Shown piece by piece: positions 34,035 through 44,965 of a stretch of 64,000 bases of DNA. Numbering within the stretch: the first letter of the stretch is position 1; each line of letters opens with the position of its first letter. The DNA comes from Gautieria morchelliformis (Eukaryota > Basidiomycota > Agaricomycetes > Gomphales > Gomphaceae). Where the stretch lies: assembly GCA_015179125.1 (NCBI GenBank), contig WHVA01000474.1, positions 24,229 through 88,228 of the forward strand. The letters are read 5' to 3'. The notes under the pieces were generated by a model, which saw only the letters and a program-made list of their open reading frames with translations, was not told the DNA's origin and did not search any database. The translations under genes were made by a program, and so were the position numbers.

Positions 34035-36468
34035 ATGATGCCCCCCAAAGCTGGGATGGATGTTGATCCGTCAACGTCCGTGACACGCTCAACGGCCCCG
34101 AGACAAGGGGCCGCAGACATCCTATGAGCCCCAGTCGACCAGGAAAACTGGATGATCGTAGGATGGGAAGACGCTTTGGCAATCGTCCACCTGGACGACT
34201 GCGCCACCTGCACGGATTACGCCGTGCGCTTACGGGCCGCAACAGGTGTTAGCAACTAGGGGCTATGGCAGGGAAGGTTCGGTAGAGTTCTTAGAAAGCT
34301 AGAATCAAATACACTCTCTCAGTGAATTTATTGTCACTGATATATTAATACAATACCTAGAATCAAATACACTACATGATTTTCAGTCAACATGCTATGT
34401 AAATATGAAAGATACTACTCGCCTCTCTCAGTGAATTTATTGTCACTGAGAGAGGAGTACAATCCTGTCTCAGAAGGCATATACATGCACCCGGCCCTTT
34501 AGCGCCCAAGGGCTCGCGCGTCGAAGTCATTTCAAACTCCGCTGGGTGCAGCCGCCTGTGAAAATAGGAATAACAGAATGAACTGGAGAGATAGGGAGTG
34601 ACTGGAAATTTTCGAAAATAATCAGAGAAATGAATGCATGGTACAAGAACAATGTGAGAAAGAATTGGAACACCATACAGTAAATCGAACATATTATGCT
34701 TGATTTTGGTGCAGGAGCATAAATGCACCCAACAACAGGCACCTGCAAGGTAAAACTGCGGGATGAAGACATCGGCGACGCCGTCGACGTGGCCTGGGGA
34801 TGGCTCCCGAGGGGCATCGCACGTGACGCGCGAGTGGAGCCCCTGCGGGATGTCCACGACCTCAAAAAGGAGGTCAAGGACTTGGAATGCACGGTCGAAG
34901 ACCGCGATGACACCCTCGAAGCCGAGCGTGCCAAAGTAAAAGAGCTCAAGGAGCAGCTGAGCGTGCTCCAGCTCCAGCTCAAGCTTGCACATGTAGCCTC
35001 AAAAAGGCTGCACCATGACCTGGCCACAGACCCAGTGGCCGGGCCCTCATCACCTCGCGCGACGGTGCCCTTGCCAGCGTGCGCAGCCTCGGGACTGGCT
35101 TCCCGAATATCGGCACCCACCCCAACATTGACAGAGGGTCGGAGCGGGCCATCCGACACGGCATACAGTGTCAGAGAAGGATGGGAGTCCGACTCCTCCG
35201 TCTGGAAGACGTATGATCCGGACAGGGCTCAGCGTATAGCTGAGCAGCCAAAAAAGAAGCGCAAGAAATTGCGTGGCACCCTCAACACCCTCAATGGTCT
35301 AGCCATTGTGAGGGAAAACCCGATCAGCGCATACCTGGCGGCTTCACCGTCGCACACAATCAATGACCCTGCCCTACAATGGCAGGTAGCATTGATCGAG
35401 GCCCAGTACATCGGGCCTCATGTGGACCTGCCACCACCGGTGGGGACAGTTCACCCTCCTTACCCAGGGGAGGGAGTGATCATGCCACTCGGAGACCCGC
35501 TGATCTCCGAGACAGGCCTCCTACCACAACCAGTAGGAAAGGCACAACAGCGTCGTACGCAATGGTACGATGTCTGCCCACTCAACGACGCACGATTCGT
35601 TGAGCGCCTAGCGTGCGCAAAAGACATGCCGCAATCCTTGCGCACATGCGAGATGATCGGCGTGTTCAAGCACACTGAGCGCAAACAGCGTGCTCACAAT
35701 CCCAAATGGGATTGTCTCATGATAGCGAGTGGTACCCCGCGCGACATCGCCGCCATCCTAAGGGGTTGGATACACAACCCTGAAGGAATCCCTTTGGCCA
35801 TCCACGACAACGCAGATGGATCCTTCAACCTAGACGACATGGACATCTGGATGTGGTTGAAGGCCCTCACAGCCCAAGTTAAAGGGGTCGCGTCACCTCT
35901 CAAGTTGAGACTCCTTGACTTGTTCAGCTCGACCGACCAATGGTTGAGCTTCGTCGATGCCAGGGAATGCCTGACACTGCAGAGCCCCAGCCTGCGGCTA
36001 TCCATCATGGGTCCATATCCCATGGGAGGCCGAGCTGGCCCCGACATCCCGCTCGTTGAGATTGCGCGATGGCTGGCCTGCTACGCCGGCATCACTTGCG
36101 AACGAGTGGCGCGCATTGAACATTACGTTCAATGCAGCCTCACTGGCGCGGCATTCAGTGCTGCTGCATGGGAGGGCCAACAAAAGGTCCTCAAGACCAG
36201 CCACATGAGGGCTGCGGTGCCATGACTGCTCACCCATGCTCAGCTCGATCAAGAGCTGGCGCGCTTCCGGCCTCCTCCCCAGGCCGAGGACCCGGCCGTC
36301 GAGGCCATGTTCCGTGAGGACACCAGCCTCGTCAACCAAGCGGAATCCCCCACCAGTGATGAGGTAGAGATGCCTCACCCAACCACCCCGCGGATGCGGA
36401 GGTGCCTCCAGAGGAGTCGCGTGCTCCACCGACCCCATACGATGATGTCATTGTATCGGAGTGACTAG
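34035..36468 (+). pseudogene. Extra 3' ORF (ORF3) of gypsy B, unknown function
   Basis: Lies between integrase and 3' LTR, inside the element. After excluding the solo LTR and one duplication copy (34247-34739), the frame runs 647 codons from ATG 34035 to TAG 36466-36468. Only two internal stops remain, TGA at 34125 and 36223, both plausible CGA decay. Visible parts: an N-terminal segment with WMIVGWEDALAIVHLDDC; a coiled coil at about residues 110-160 (DLKKEVKDLECTVEDRDDTL); a basic nuclear-signal-like patch (PKKKRKKLRG) near 241; and a Trp-rich globular region (PALQWQVALIEAQYIG, WYDVCPLNDARFVERL, DDMDIWMWLKALTAQVK). No protease, RT, integrase, envelope signal or membrane segment is seen. 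I do not recognise a domain. Confidence 0.75.
34247..34734 (-). mobile_element. Copia-family solo LTR (488 bp) inside ORF3 of gypsy B
   Basis: TGTTAGCAAC...GCACCCAACA on the plus strand with 5-bp duplications ACAGG (34242-34246, 34735-34739). Excising the LTR and one duplication restores the ORF3 frame exactly. Confidence 0.93.
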
Positions 36469-36537
36469 AGGACACCATCATGGATGACCTCTATGAGTCC
36501 TAACCGGTCCCCTATAGTTGTCTATAGAGGGGGAGTG

Positions 36538-36754
36538 TGTAAATAACCTATGTATCATACAAGTATACTAGTTATTACATAATCCCAGTGGGCCCCTTAG
36601 GGACCCACTGTATAGTTTTTATGCGTGGGAACCGGCCAGCGGTCCCCATTGCATCTTACCCTTACACTGTCACTACGCGGCATTCAGAATACCACTCCTT
36701 GGTCAAGTTCTGTTGTGCCCTTGTGACACAAGGCTTAAGATCGTCATCTTTACA
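36538..36754 (+). repeat. 3' LTR of gypsy copy B
   Basis: 217 bp, TGTAAATAAC...CATCTTTACA, preceded by the purine run AGAGGGGGAG. The sequence after 36754 is no longer internal gypsy B sequence but the right-hand part of element E gag, which fixes the LTR end. Confidence 0.88.
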
Positions 36755-37096
36755 AACCCCGTTGCTACACGCATGCCCTGGAGCTGCGCAGGCAGCATGC
36801 CGAAGAGGCAGTGACTCGAGTGCAGACCACCCAGCTGCTGAACGAGCAGCAGGAGCGTGTCATTCAGGAGGCCAGACAAGCACGTTCTGCTCTCTCGAGC
36901 AGACTACGAGTCCAGAACGTGGGATTGACAGGGGACACCCGACATCAATCCCCGCGAAGCAGCGAGCAGTTAGAAACTGCCCTGCCATGCGCCGCTGTGC
37001 AGCCGCGCGAAAGGTCCATTGCCTTGACTGAAGGTCAAGGCATCCCAGACCAAATCGAAGGCCCACAGGAGCCATACGACGGTGTCACACGGATGA
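36755..37096 (+). pseudogene. Second part of element E gag, after the nested insertion
   Basis: Encodes CYTHALELRRQHAEEAV, RLRVQNVGLTGDTRHQSP and QEPYDGVTRM. This parallels copy A gag (CRHTRALELLAKNAEEAV, RIRNVGLTGDTRHKT, LEPYDGITWM) and continues from 21982. It is cut at 37097 by a copia LTR. Confidence 0.75.
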
Positions 37097-37455
37097 TGTT
37101 GGGTGCATTTATGCTCCTGCACCAAAATCAAGCATAATATATTTGATTTATTGTATGGTGTTTCAATCTCTTCTCACATTGTTCTTGTACCATGCATCTT
37201 CTCTGATTATTTTCGAAATTTTCCAGTCACTCCCTACCTCTCCATTTCATTTTGTTATCTCTATTTTCACAAGCGGCTGCACCCAGCGGAGTTTGAAATG
37301 ACTTCGACGCGCGAGCCCTTGGGCGCTAAAGGGCTGGCTCCTCTCTCAGTGACAATAAATTCACTGAGAGAGGTGAGTAGTATTCTTTATATTTTCATAG
37401 CATGTTGACTGAAACTCATGTAGTGAATTTGATTCTAGGTATTGTATTAATATAA
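37097..37455 (+). mobile_element. Copia-family LTR fragment, opposite orientation
   Basis: Reverse complement of the 488-bp copia LTR, starting TGTTGGGTGCATTTATGC. It lacks its far end because a Helitron begins at 37456 within the ATATAA of the LTR, and the missing LTR tail does not reappear. One internal deletion of about 30 bp is visible near 37340. Confidence 0.85.
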
Positions 37456-38045
37456 CTAGCCAATGACCCGTGCTTCGCACCGGGTTAGTTAAGGCTAACA
37501 TCGCACAGGGGTAGTGATAGTATTAAAGAATTATTTGGTGGAATGAAACTACATATTTAATCAGGCTTTAGCAATACCTCTTTGTATACAATATTAAAGA
37601 ACATGACCAATTAGTGCAACATAAAACTGCCCACAGGAAAATACTGCATATTGCAAGTCTACTCCTCCATGCCCCTGTGCTGCACATCAGGATATGCCTG
37701 GATGTGGCACAGCACTGGTTAGGGACCACCGGGGACCTGTGGGATGAGCCTGGATGACCTGAGACTGCCAGGGACCTGTGGGATAAGCCTGGATGTGCTG
37801 GGACCATTGCCAGGGTGGATGATACCCGTGCTTTGCCCAGGGGTTAGGTCAAATACATTGGGTAAATGAAACTTGGGTAAAACACAACTTGTCATGATTG
37901 AAAGTAGCTCTAAGTAACACATCTGGGTAGGTAATGTCTCCACACATTTCTCCCATGTCTGTGTGCCAATCATGTGTAGCATGTCCCCATGGGCATGTGT
38001 TCCCTGAGTGTAGCCTGTCTCCCAAGTACAGTGTGCGTAGCATGT

Positions 38046-38170
38046 CCCCATGCGTAACCTATCCCCCATGTGTAGGTGTCCCCCATGCATAGTGTGCCCC
38101 CCCTGCATAGTGTGCCCCCCATGCATAGTGTGCCCCCCATACATAGCATGTCCCCCAAGTAGCATTTCCC
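38046..38170. repeat. Short tandem repeats around CCCCCCATGCATAGTGTG
   Basis: About six units of roughly 17-19 bp with the shared core CCCCC(C)ATGCATAGTGTG between 38046 and 38170; related units recur at 38500-38560. Confidence 0.7.
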
Positions 38171-38880
38171 TTGTTTGTAGCATGTCACTTGTTTATAGTG
38201 TATCTGCAAGAGCGTAAAAGTGAAAGAAATTATTGTAGGAAATAAATGTCAGAAGGTTGTACAATGGATAGCAGAGAAATAGACTCATTTTTGCAGGCAG
38301 GGCTGTTGTCATTAATTTTTAGCCAGTTCAGAGAAATCTATTGATATCAATTTTTTAAACTATACAGGATATATGTATATACATATAAAATAAAATACAA
38401 AAAGGGATAAAAAGCGAGAATTATTGCAAGAAATGACAGAAAAAAACACACCAGATGCAGTATAGTGTGCGTAGTGTGTCCCTGGTTTGTAGCATGTCCC
38501 CATGCATAGTGTATTCCCCATGCTTACCATGCCCCCCATGCATAGCACGCCCCCCATACATAGCATGTCCCCCAAGTAGCATTTCCCTTGTTTGTAGCAT
38601 GTCACTTGTTTATAGTGTATCTGCAAGAGTGTAAAAGTGAAAGAAATTATTGTGGGGGCAAGTGAAAATAAATAAATGTCAGAAGGTTATACAATGGATA
38701 ACAGAGAAATAGACTCATATTTGCAGGCAGGGGTGTTGTCATTAATTTTTAGCCAATTCAGAGAAATCTATTGATATCTATTTTTTAAACTATACAGGAT
38801 ATATGTATATACATATAAAATAAAATACAAAAAGGGATAAAAAGGGAGAATTATTGCAAGAATGACAGAAAAAAAAAAAA
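38155..38880. repeat. Direct duplication of about 420 bp
   Basis: The block from AGCATTTCCCTTGTTTGTAG through the AT-rich TATATGTATATACATATAAA segment occurs at about 38160-38450 and again at about 38577-38880, with small indels. Confidence 0.75.
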
Positions 38881-40205
38881 AACACCAGATGCAGTAATGA
38901 TGAGCAGGAAAGGTGGGAGGCAATGACAGGAGCAACCTGGGCTGAAAAGAAGTCAAAAAGAGGTCAAAAAAGAGAAAATTACAGGAAGAAACACCACAGA
39001 TAGAAGCTGATCCTAATAAATATCAAAACAACATAAATATGATAGCAAGATACACACCAGATGCAGCAATGGCAGACAGGCAAGGTGGGAGGCACTGAGA
39101 GGAACCTGGGCTGAAAAGAAGGCCAAAAGAGAATAAAAAAGCGAAAATTATAGGAAGAAATGACAGATATGATAAGGAAAAAAACACACCAGAGGCAGTA
39201 ATGATGGCCAAGAAAGGTGGGAAGCAATGAGAGGAGCAACATAGGCTGAAAACCAGTCAAAAAAAGGTTAAAAAAGCGAAAATTATTGCAAGAAATACCA
39301 GGGAGAGAAGCTGATCCTAATAAATATCAAAACAACATAAATATGATAGGAAGAGACACACCAGAAGCAGCAATGGCAGATAGGCAAGGTGGGAGGCACT
39401 GAGGGGAGGAACATGGGTTGAAAAGAAGGCAAAAAGGGTATAAAAAAGCGAAAATTATTGGAAGAAATGATAGATATGATAGGAAAAAACACACCAGAGC
39501 CAGTAATGACCATCAAGAAAGGTGGGAGGCAATGAGAGGAGCAACATAGGCTGAAAAGGAGTCAAACAGAGATTAAAAAAGCGAAAATTATAGCAAGAAA
39601 TAGCAATATTTACCATGGAGAGAAGCTGATTCTAATAAATGTCAAAACAAAACAAATATGATAGCAAGACACACACCAGATGCAGCAATGGCAGACAGGA
39701 AAGGTGGGAAGCACTGAGAGGAGGAACCTGGGCTGAAAAGATGGCAAAAAGAGGATAAAAAAGCGAAAATTATTAGAAGAAATGACAGATATGATAAAGA
39801 AAGAACACACAGGAGGCAGTAGTGATGACCAAGACAGGTGGGAGGCAATGAGAGGAGCAACCTAAGCTGAAAAGAAGTCAAAAAGCGATTAAAAAAGCGA
39901 AATTTATAGAAGAAATAGCAATATTTACCATGGAGAGAAGCTGATTCTAATAAATATCAAACCAGGATAGCAAGACACACCAGATGCAGCAATATCTGAC
40001 AGGCAAGGTGGGAGGCATTGAGAGAGGGGCTGAAAAGCAGACAAAAAGAGGATAAAAAAGCGAAATTTATTGGAAGAAATGATAGATATGATAGGAAAAA
40101 ACACACCAGAGCCAGTAATTACCATCCAGAAAGGTGGGAGGCAATGAGAGGAGCAGCCTAGGCTGAAAAGAAGTCAAAAGAGGATAAAAAAGCGAAAATA
40201 TTAAC
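38880..40205. repeat. Tandem array with a period of about 305 bp
   Basis: The marker CAGATGCAGCAATGGCAGAC or a near copy recurs at about 39060, 39363, 39679 and 39983 (spacing 303-316 bp). Half-unit similarities contain GGTGGGAGGCA and AAAAAAGCGAAAATTAT. Short minus-strand frames in it are repeat artefacts. Confidence 0.8.
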
Positions 40206-40224
40206 AATATTTACCTGAGGGGGC

Positions 40225-40430
40225 TGTAGAGAGACAGACAGCCCCAATAACAGACACAGAGAGAGACAGACACAGAGAGAGCTAGTAGCAGACACAGAGA
40301 GAGCCAGCAGCAGACAAAGATCCAGCAGCAGACACAGAGATCCAGCAGCAGAGACAGAGATCCAGCAGCAGAACAGATCCAGCAGCAGACAGACAGATCC
40401 AGCAGGCACAGAGACAGTGGGCAGGAGAGC
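40225..40430. repeat. CAGCAGACACAGAGA-type low-complexity repeat
   Basis: Purine-rich short repeats of CAGACACAGAGAGA and GATCCAGCAGCAGA in the subterminal 5' part of the Helitron. Confidence 0.7.
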
Positions 40431-40646
40431 CAGAGGTTGCCAGCAGTTGAGCCAGAGGAAATGCGAACAGGAGGGTTGAGGGAAGGTGGGTGCGCGCGCA
40501 GTAGCGTTGGACGTGAACAGGTCAAGTGACCAGGAACGCTGCTCGGTCGCTCGCGGCTGCGCCGCTCGCGTTCAAACTCAGAAAATTACGTAACATTATT
40601 ACATAAAACACCCACAACCACCCTCCCAGCAACTTTATACTATAGA

Positions 40647-43600
40647 CTAGGTGGATACCCGCACTTCGCGCGGGGGTGCAAGTCAAACGCGTCAGTAAGG
40701 TCAAACACATCAGTAAGTCTAATGCATCGGTAAGTCTAACATATCAGTAAGGTCAAGTGCATTGGGGAAAATCAAAGTAATGAATTTGCATCAAGTATAT
40801 ATCAGAAATCAAGGAGCTCTAAGTAATACATCTTTATATACAATGTTGGTTGTGTTCAAACCCTCCTCAAGCAAGACCTTCACTTTGTTCCAGCTTGTTC
40901 CCCTTGAAACACCAACATACAACTGACCATGTCCAAACACTGGATATCTCAGGTCCAGCCCAACCGTACCCAAAGACTGTCCCTGAGACTTGTTGATGGT
41001 CATTGCAAATGCCACACACACTGGAAACTGTCTCCTCTGCAGCACAAATGGTAATTCTCCCTCTGATGGTGAAATGGTGATCCTGGGGATGAAAGCAGTA
41101 TTTCCTGCACGTGGACCTGAGATGATCCTGACCTCCAACACTCTATTCCTCATCCTCACCAACCGCAACCTTGTCCCATTGCATAGTCCTTGCTTCTTAT
41201 CCAAATTGCGCAACATCATCAGAGGCACTCCAGGCTTGACTTCCAAGTGAGCAGGAGGAAGACTGCCCATCTCTATGGAATTCAGATACTCCACGGGATA
41301 CTGCTCTGCAAAGTCGGTTTCCTTGACAGAATCTGCACAGTGGAAGACCTGAGCATCACCTGGAAACTGCCTCAACACCATGGAATTGATCTCATTGACC
41401 TCAATATTTCTGGGACAGAGGATGGCCCGCTCTAAAAAATAAGTGTCCTGGGAAGGGATTGCATTGCCAATGCCAGGGTATATTTCCTGGACCAGCTCTG
41501 CAATTCCAGGGCCACAAACCATGTGAGGAGGGAGTGAGAACGTATGATCTAGTGGGAGATCCTTTCCCTGGCCCACATTCTGCAGCCATTCTGCAAACCT
41601 GGCTCTGTCAGGGTCATTTCTCACCCGCATGTTCTCTGTCAGATGGAGGACCTTGATCTTTGGCCACAGATATGACTTGTGAAGGGTAGCTCCCACGATA
41701 TCCTCCTTGGAGCCTTTGGGGACAATTGGCAGAGTCTGCTGAAAGTCACCTCCAAAGGCAACCGTGATGCCACCAAAGGGTCGGTCAGGCTGGTCAAGGA
41801 AATCCCTCAGTGTCCTGTCAATGGCCTCTATGGCATGGCGATGCTGCATTGCAGCCTCATCCCAAATGATGAGCCTGGCCAGTCTCAGCATATCAGCCTG
41901 GTCAGAGTTCTTTTTGATGGAGGAGAGAGAGCCCTCATGGACAGGAATTGGAATTCCAAGCATGCTGTGAGAGGTTGTCCCATTAGTGAGGATAAGTGCA
42001 GCCATTGCAGATGAGGCTACAGCAAGCACAATGAGACTCTCCACTCTACAGGAGTGGATTAGGGTGTTCCATGTGAATGATTTCCCAGCGCCCCCTGAGC
42101 CAGGACGAAAAACATTTGTCCGTTAGGTTTCCCCTGAGCATCTATGTCCAGTGCCGACCGTAATATCTGATCATGCGCAGACCTTTGCCCCTCATTCAGC
42201 TTGGGAACCTCCTCATCAGCCATCTGCCTCTCTTGAACAGGGTCATAGTCCCTCTGCTCAGCTATGAACCTGTTTCCAATCAGGACCTCCGACTTGCCTA
42301 CCACCGGAGGCATATCTTTAAAGCTGCTCAAGGACATTCCATTACGCTGAAGGAGTTTATCCAAGAGAAAGAGGCCAAAATCATAGACCTGATCATCCCG
42401 TGGCTCCTGGATATTGTGCCTGATTTGGAGCCGATGTCTGAGATCATCACATATGTGCTCCTTGAAGGCGTCCCATAGTCTGTCAGGTTGTGAGGGAATG
42501 CAATGACCAAGGATTGTGGCAAAGAGATGTTTGAGCTGAACACCTGTTTTCATGCCACTGGCTTCCTGGAGACACAACCTCCACTCCTGATCATCCTCCA
42601 GAAGTCCCCTGGCAAGACAGGCCTCCTTGTAAGTAGCACATTGTATGCCATCCACCGTCCTAAGCTCCTCAAAGGATCTGGCCCCCTTGACCACCGTGAG
42701 GAGAGTGCGCAAATAAAATCTCTCTCCTGATTTTGGGCTTGCAAAGTGAAGGCGTCCAATGCTATATCCCCTTTGACGTGGTGTCCATACCCTTTCCTCT
42801 TTTTGCCAGGTAAAATGCTCAGGAAAATCCACATAGAGCACATCGCATGCATGAGGGTAGGCAGCATTGGCCTCAAAGTAAGCCATGAGCGCTGTCTTTG
42901 ACCCCTCGACCCTGTTCATGATGGTGAGCAGATCAGCATCAGGATTGAAAACGACTGATTGCTGGTCTTTTTCATGGACTGGGAGTGCCATGACTGCAGG
43001 CACCTGGGTGTGGATTTCCCGCTCCAGCAACCTCCAACAGGCCTCATGAGCACTGACATAGCGAGCGTCCAGGTACTTCTTTATCTCATCATGGTCGACA
43101 CCAAACTCCATCGTGGTCCGATCCTGGCCCTTGTATAGATACTTGTGGATATACTTGACGCACCTCACACTGAAGGTGAATTCAAGGTTGATGTGACACC
43201 GGAGTTTGAGCAAGAGCAGAGGAGAGTATGGCACAACCCATCTGTTGTCCAGCATGTCACCTCTGACATTGTGCAGCCTTCCATCATTGCGACAACGATA
43301 TTTTGGATATCCATCTACATTCACAATGGTCTCCTCACAGAATGGCTTTGGGAAGCCTTTCTTGCACTTGCCATTTTCCATGCAGGGTGCGTTTGGATTC
43401 ATTTGTCCACAGGGACCATGTGTCATCAGCTCACAGACCAACTGGTAGAGGACAGGATGTGTCTCTGGATCAGGGAACTCTGCTGAAATCATAGAATCCA
43501 CCTCATGTGGATGTTTGACCTTGGACTCCCTATCGAACCAGGTAAGCAGGTGCATGTGTGGGAGCCCCCTCTTCTGGAATTCAATAGTGTGAACGCGAGC

Positions 43601-44500
43601 GACAGTTTCTCCAAAGATCCTGTCCTTGACGATCAAGTCAATGAGGTATTTCTTTTTGAGGTGAAACACCCGCGACACCAGGTCAGGTCTGTCCTGAGCA
43701 GTTTGTCCAGGGAGCAACTCGGCCACTATCTCATCCCACTTTGGATTGGCAGTCATGGTAATAAATAAATCAGGGGGACCCTTCGTTGTTGTAATGGCCA
43801 GGGAGTTCTGGAAGTTTTTATTCATGTCCCGTGTACCTCCTTGAAATGTCGCAGGCAGAATGACTTTTATGCCCAAGCTGTTTGCATCTCCAATGTCATT
43901 GTCCAAGCCTCCATATGAATCTACCATCTGGTTATACTGCTCAGCACGCAGAGTGTGTTGATTGGCCCTGATCCACCTCAGTCTGCTTTGCTCTGCAGCA
44001 GCCCAGGAGTCTACAATGTACTGCTGGAACAATTTGCCACCACGCAGGAGTGTTGTAGGTTCTCTCTCTCTCTGGAACAGACGATATGCATGGTACTGTA
44101 CTTGGGTGACCTGTCTCCGTCTGTTTGGATTGGGATTGGCCTGCCGAGCACGCTCTGGCTCATGATAAGGAATACCTGGTTCCCATCCCAACTCTCCCTT
44201 GGGAAAGAGCAAGACATAGTGCAGCGAGGCATAGTTTGCATTGGTATCCAATACCCTTCTGAAAGGTCCACCTCTGAGCTGGACAATAATATCCCTAGGT
44301 CCAGGGTCGATGCCATCTCCAGGAAGAACGACTGCAATCTCATCTGCAGTTGGGACATTATATCTCCTAGGATCCCTGTGTGCCCTGTACGTGAGCCTTG
44401 CCTGGATGTCACCATTCTGTTCTTGAGCTCTGAGCCTCTCAGCTGCTTGTTTATATGTGCACACATGAGGATTGCATAGCCGGAGCATTTCCTGCAAGTC
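40647..44500 (-). mobile_element. Helitron coding a Rep-helicase, 5' end lost
   Basis: The 3' terminus on the minus strand is a hairpin (CCCCGCGCGAAGTGCGGG) followed by TATCCACCTAG at 40647, directly next to the TC start of the neighbouring Helitron. The body is the Rep-helicase gene. Upstream of about 44500 the sequence passes into a retroelement gag, so no 5' TC terminus is found. Confidence 0.8.
40809..44500 (-). pseudogene. Helitron Rep/PIF1-like helicase (RepHel), one frameshift
   Basis: Rep relaxase-like nuclease plus SF1B helicase that drives rolling-circle transposition (family knowledge). The N-terminal frame (about 44500-42059) carries the Helitron-like N domain, the HUH motif (GLPHMHLLTW at about 43550) and the paired tyrosines (VKYIHKYLYKGQDR, about 43140). 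The C-terminal frame (42098-40809) carries Walker A (GSGGAGKSFTWN), Walker B (LIIWDEAAMQHR), motif III (AFGGDFQQTLPI) and motifs V/VI (MTINKSQGQSLGTVGLDL, YVGVSRG). The two frames are offset by what looks like a 1-nt deletion just before Walker A at about 42100. All catalytic motifs are intact, so the damage is recent or a sequencing error. The first residues are replaced by gag sequence. Confidence 0.86.
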
Positions 44501-44965
44501 TTGCTTTCCGCACTGCTTTCCGCACTGCTTTCCGCACTGCTTTCCGCACTGCTTTCCGCTTCCGACTCCCCCTCGGATTCTATGACTCTCTGGCAGTTTT
44601 TCCGTGAGCTCCAGAACACCCCACACGACATTTCCGACTCACCCGGGATTTTCCCGCCTTCTCCGCCGCGGCCTTGTCTTCCGCAGCCTTTTGGGCCGCA
44701 TCCCGTTTCCGCTGTTCTTCGCGGACACGCGACTCCTCCTCGCAACGTCTACGGTACGATCCTCCTTCTCCTTCCGCTCCTGTTCCCGACGCTCCAGTTC
44801 CTTGCGCTCTCTCTCCTTGCGCTCCTCCTCCAGACGTTCCCTCTCTTTCCGCACGGCTTCCTCGGCCTCGCGCTTTTCGGCCAGTTCCTTCTGCGCAAGC
44901 ATGTCAGCAAAATGCTGCTTCATCTTGGCACTGGACATTTTGGAGAAGTCGACTGGAGTACTCAT
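44501..44965 (-). pseudogene. Gag N-terminus of an LTR retroelement, truncated
   Basis: Begins MSTPVDFSKMSSAKMKQHFA at 44965, 122 bp inside the LTR. It continues as a highly charged coiled coil (AEKREAEEAVRKERERLEEE), then a shifted frame with KIPGESEMSCG and repeats of SSAE (the GGAAAGCAGTGC units), reaching KTCRKC. From memory such Glu/Arg-rich leaders occur in gag proteins of basidiomycete LTR elements. At about 44500 it joins Helitron coding sequence. Confidence 0.55.

Larger units (their letters stand above)
28379..36754 (+). mobile_element. Gypsy chromovirus copy B with an extra 3' ORF
   Basis: LTR 28379-28592, gag remnant, protease, RT/RNase H, integrase with chromodomain, a third ORF (34035-36468), a polypurine tract (AGAGGGGGAG at about 36526-36535) and a 3' LTR at 36538-36754. 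Two copia solo LTRs are inserted (30139-30626 and 34247-34734). Internal deletion and stops show it is no longer autonomous. Confidence 0.88.
37456..40646 (-). mobile_element. Non-autonomous Helitron (3.2 kb), tandem-repeat rich
   Basis: On the minus strand it begins TCTATAGTATAAAGTTGC at 40646 and ends with a 3' hairpin (CCCGGTGCGAAGCACGGG) followed by a short tail ending CTAG at 37456, next to a T in the flank. These are Helitron terminal hallmarks: 5' TC, 3' hairpin and CTAG. No Rep or helicase coding is present. The interior is mainly repeats. A second decayed hairpin near 37800-37830 suggests an older nested copy. Confidence 0.75.

Noticed and set aside
38046-38170. Regular short repeats considered as a CRISPR array
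   Set aside because: Units are contiguous tandem repeats without unique spacers, in a eukaryotic Helitron.
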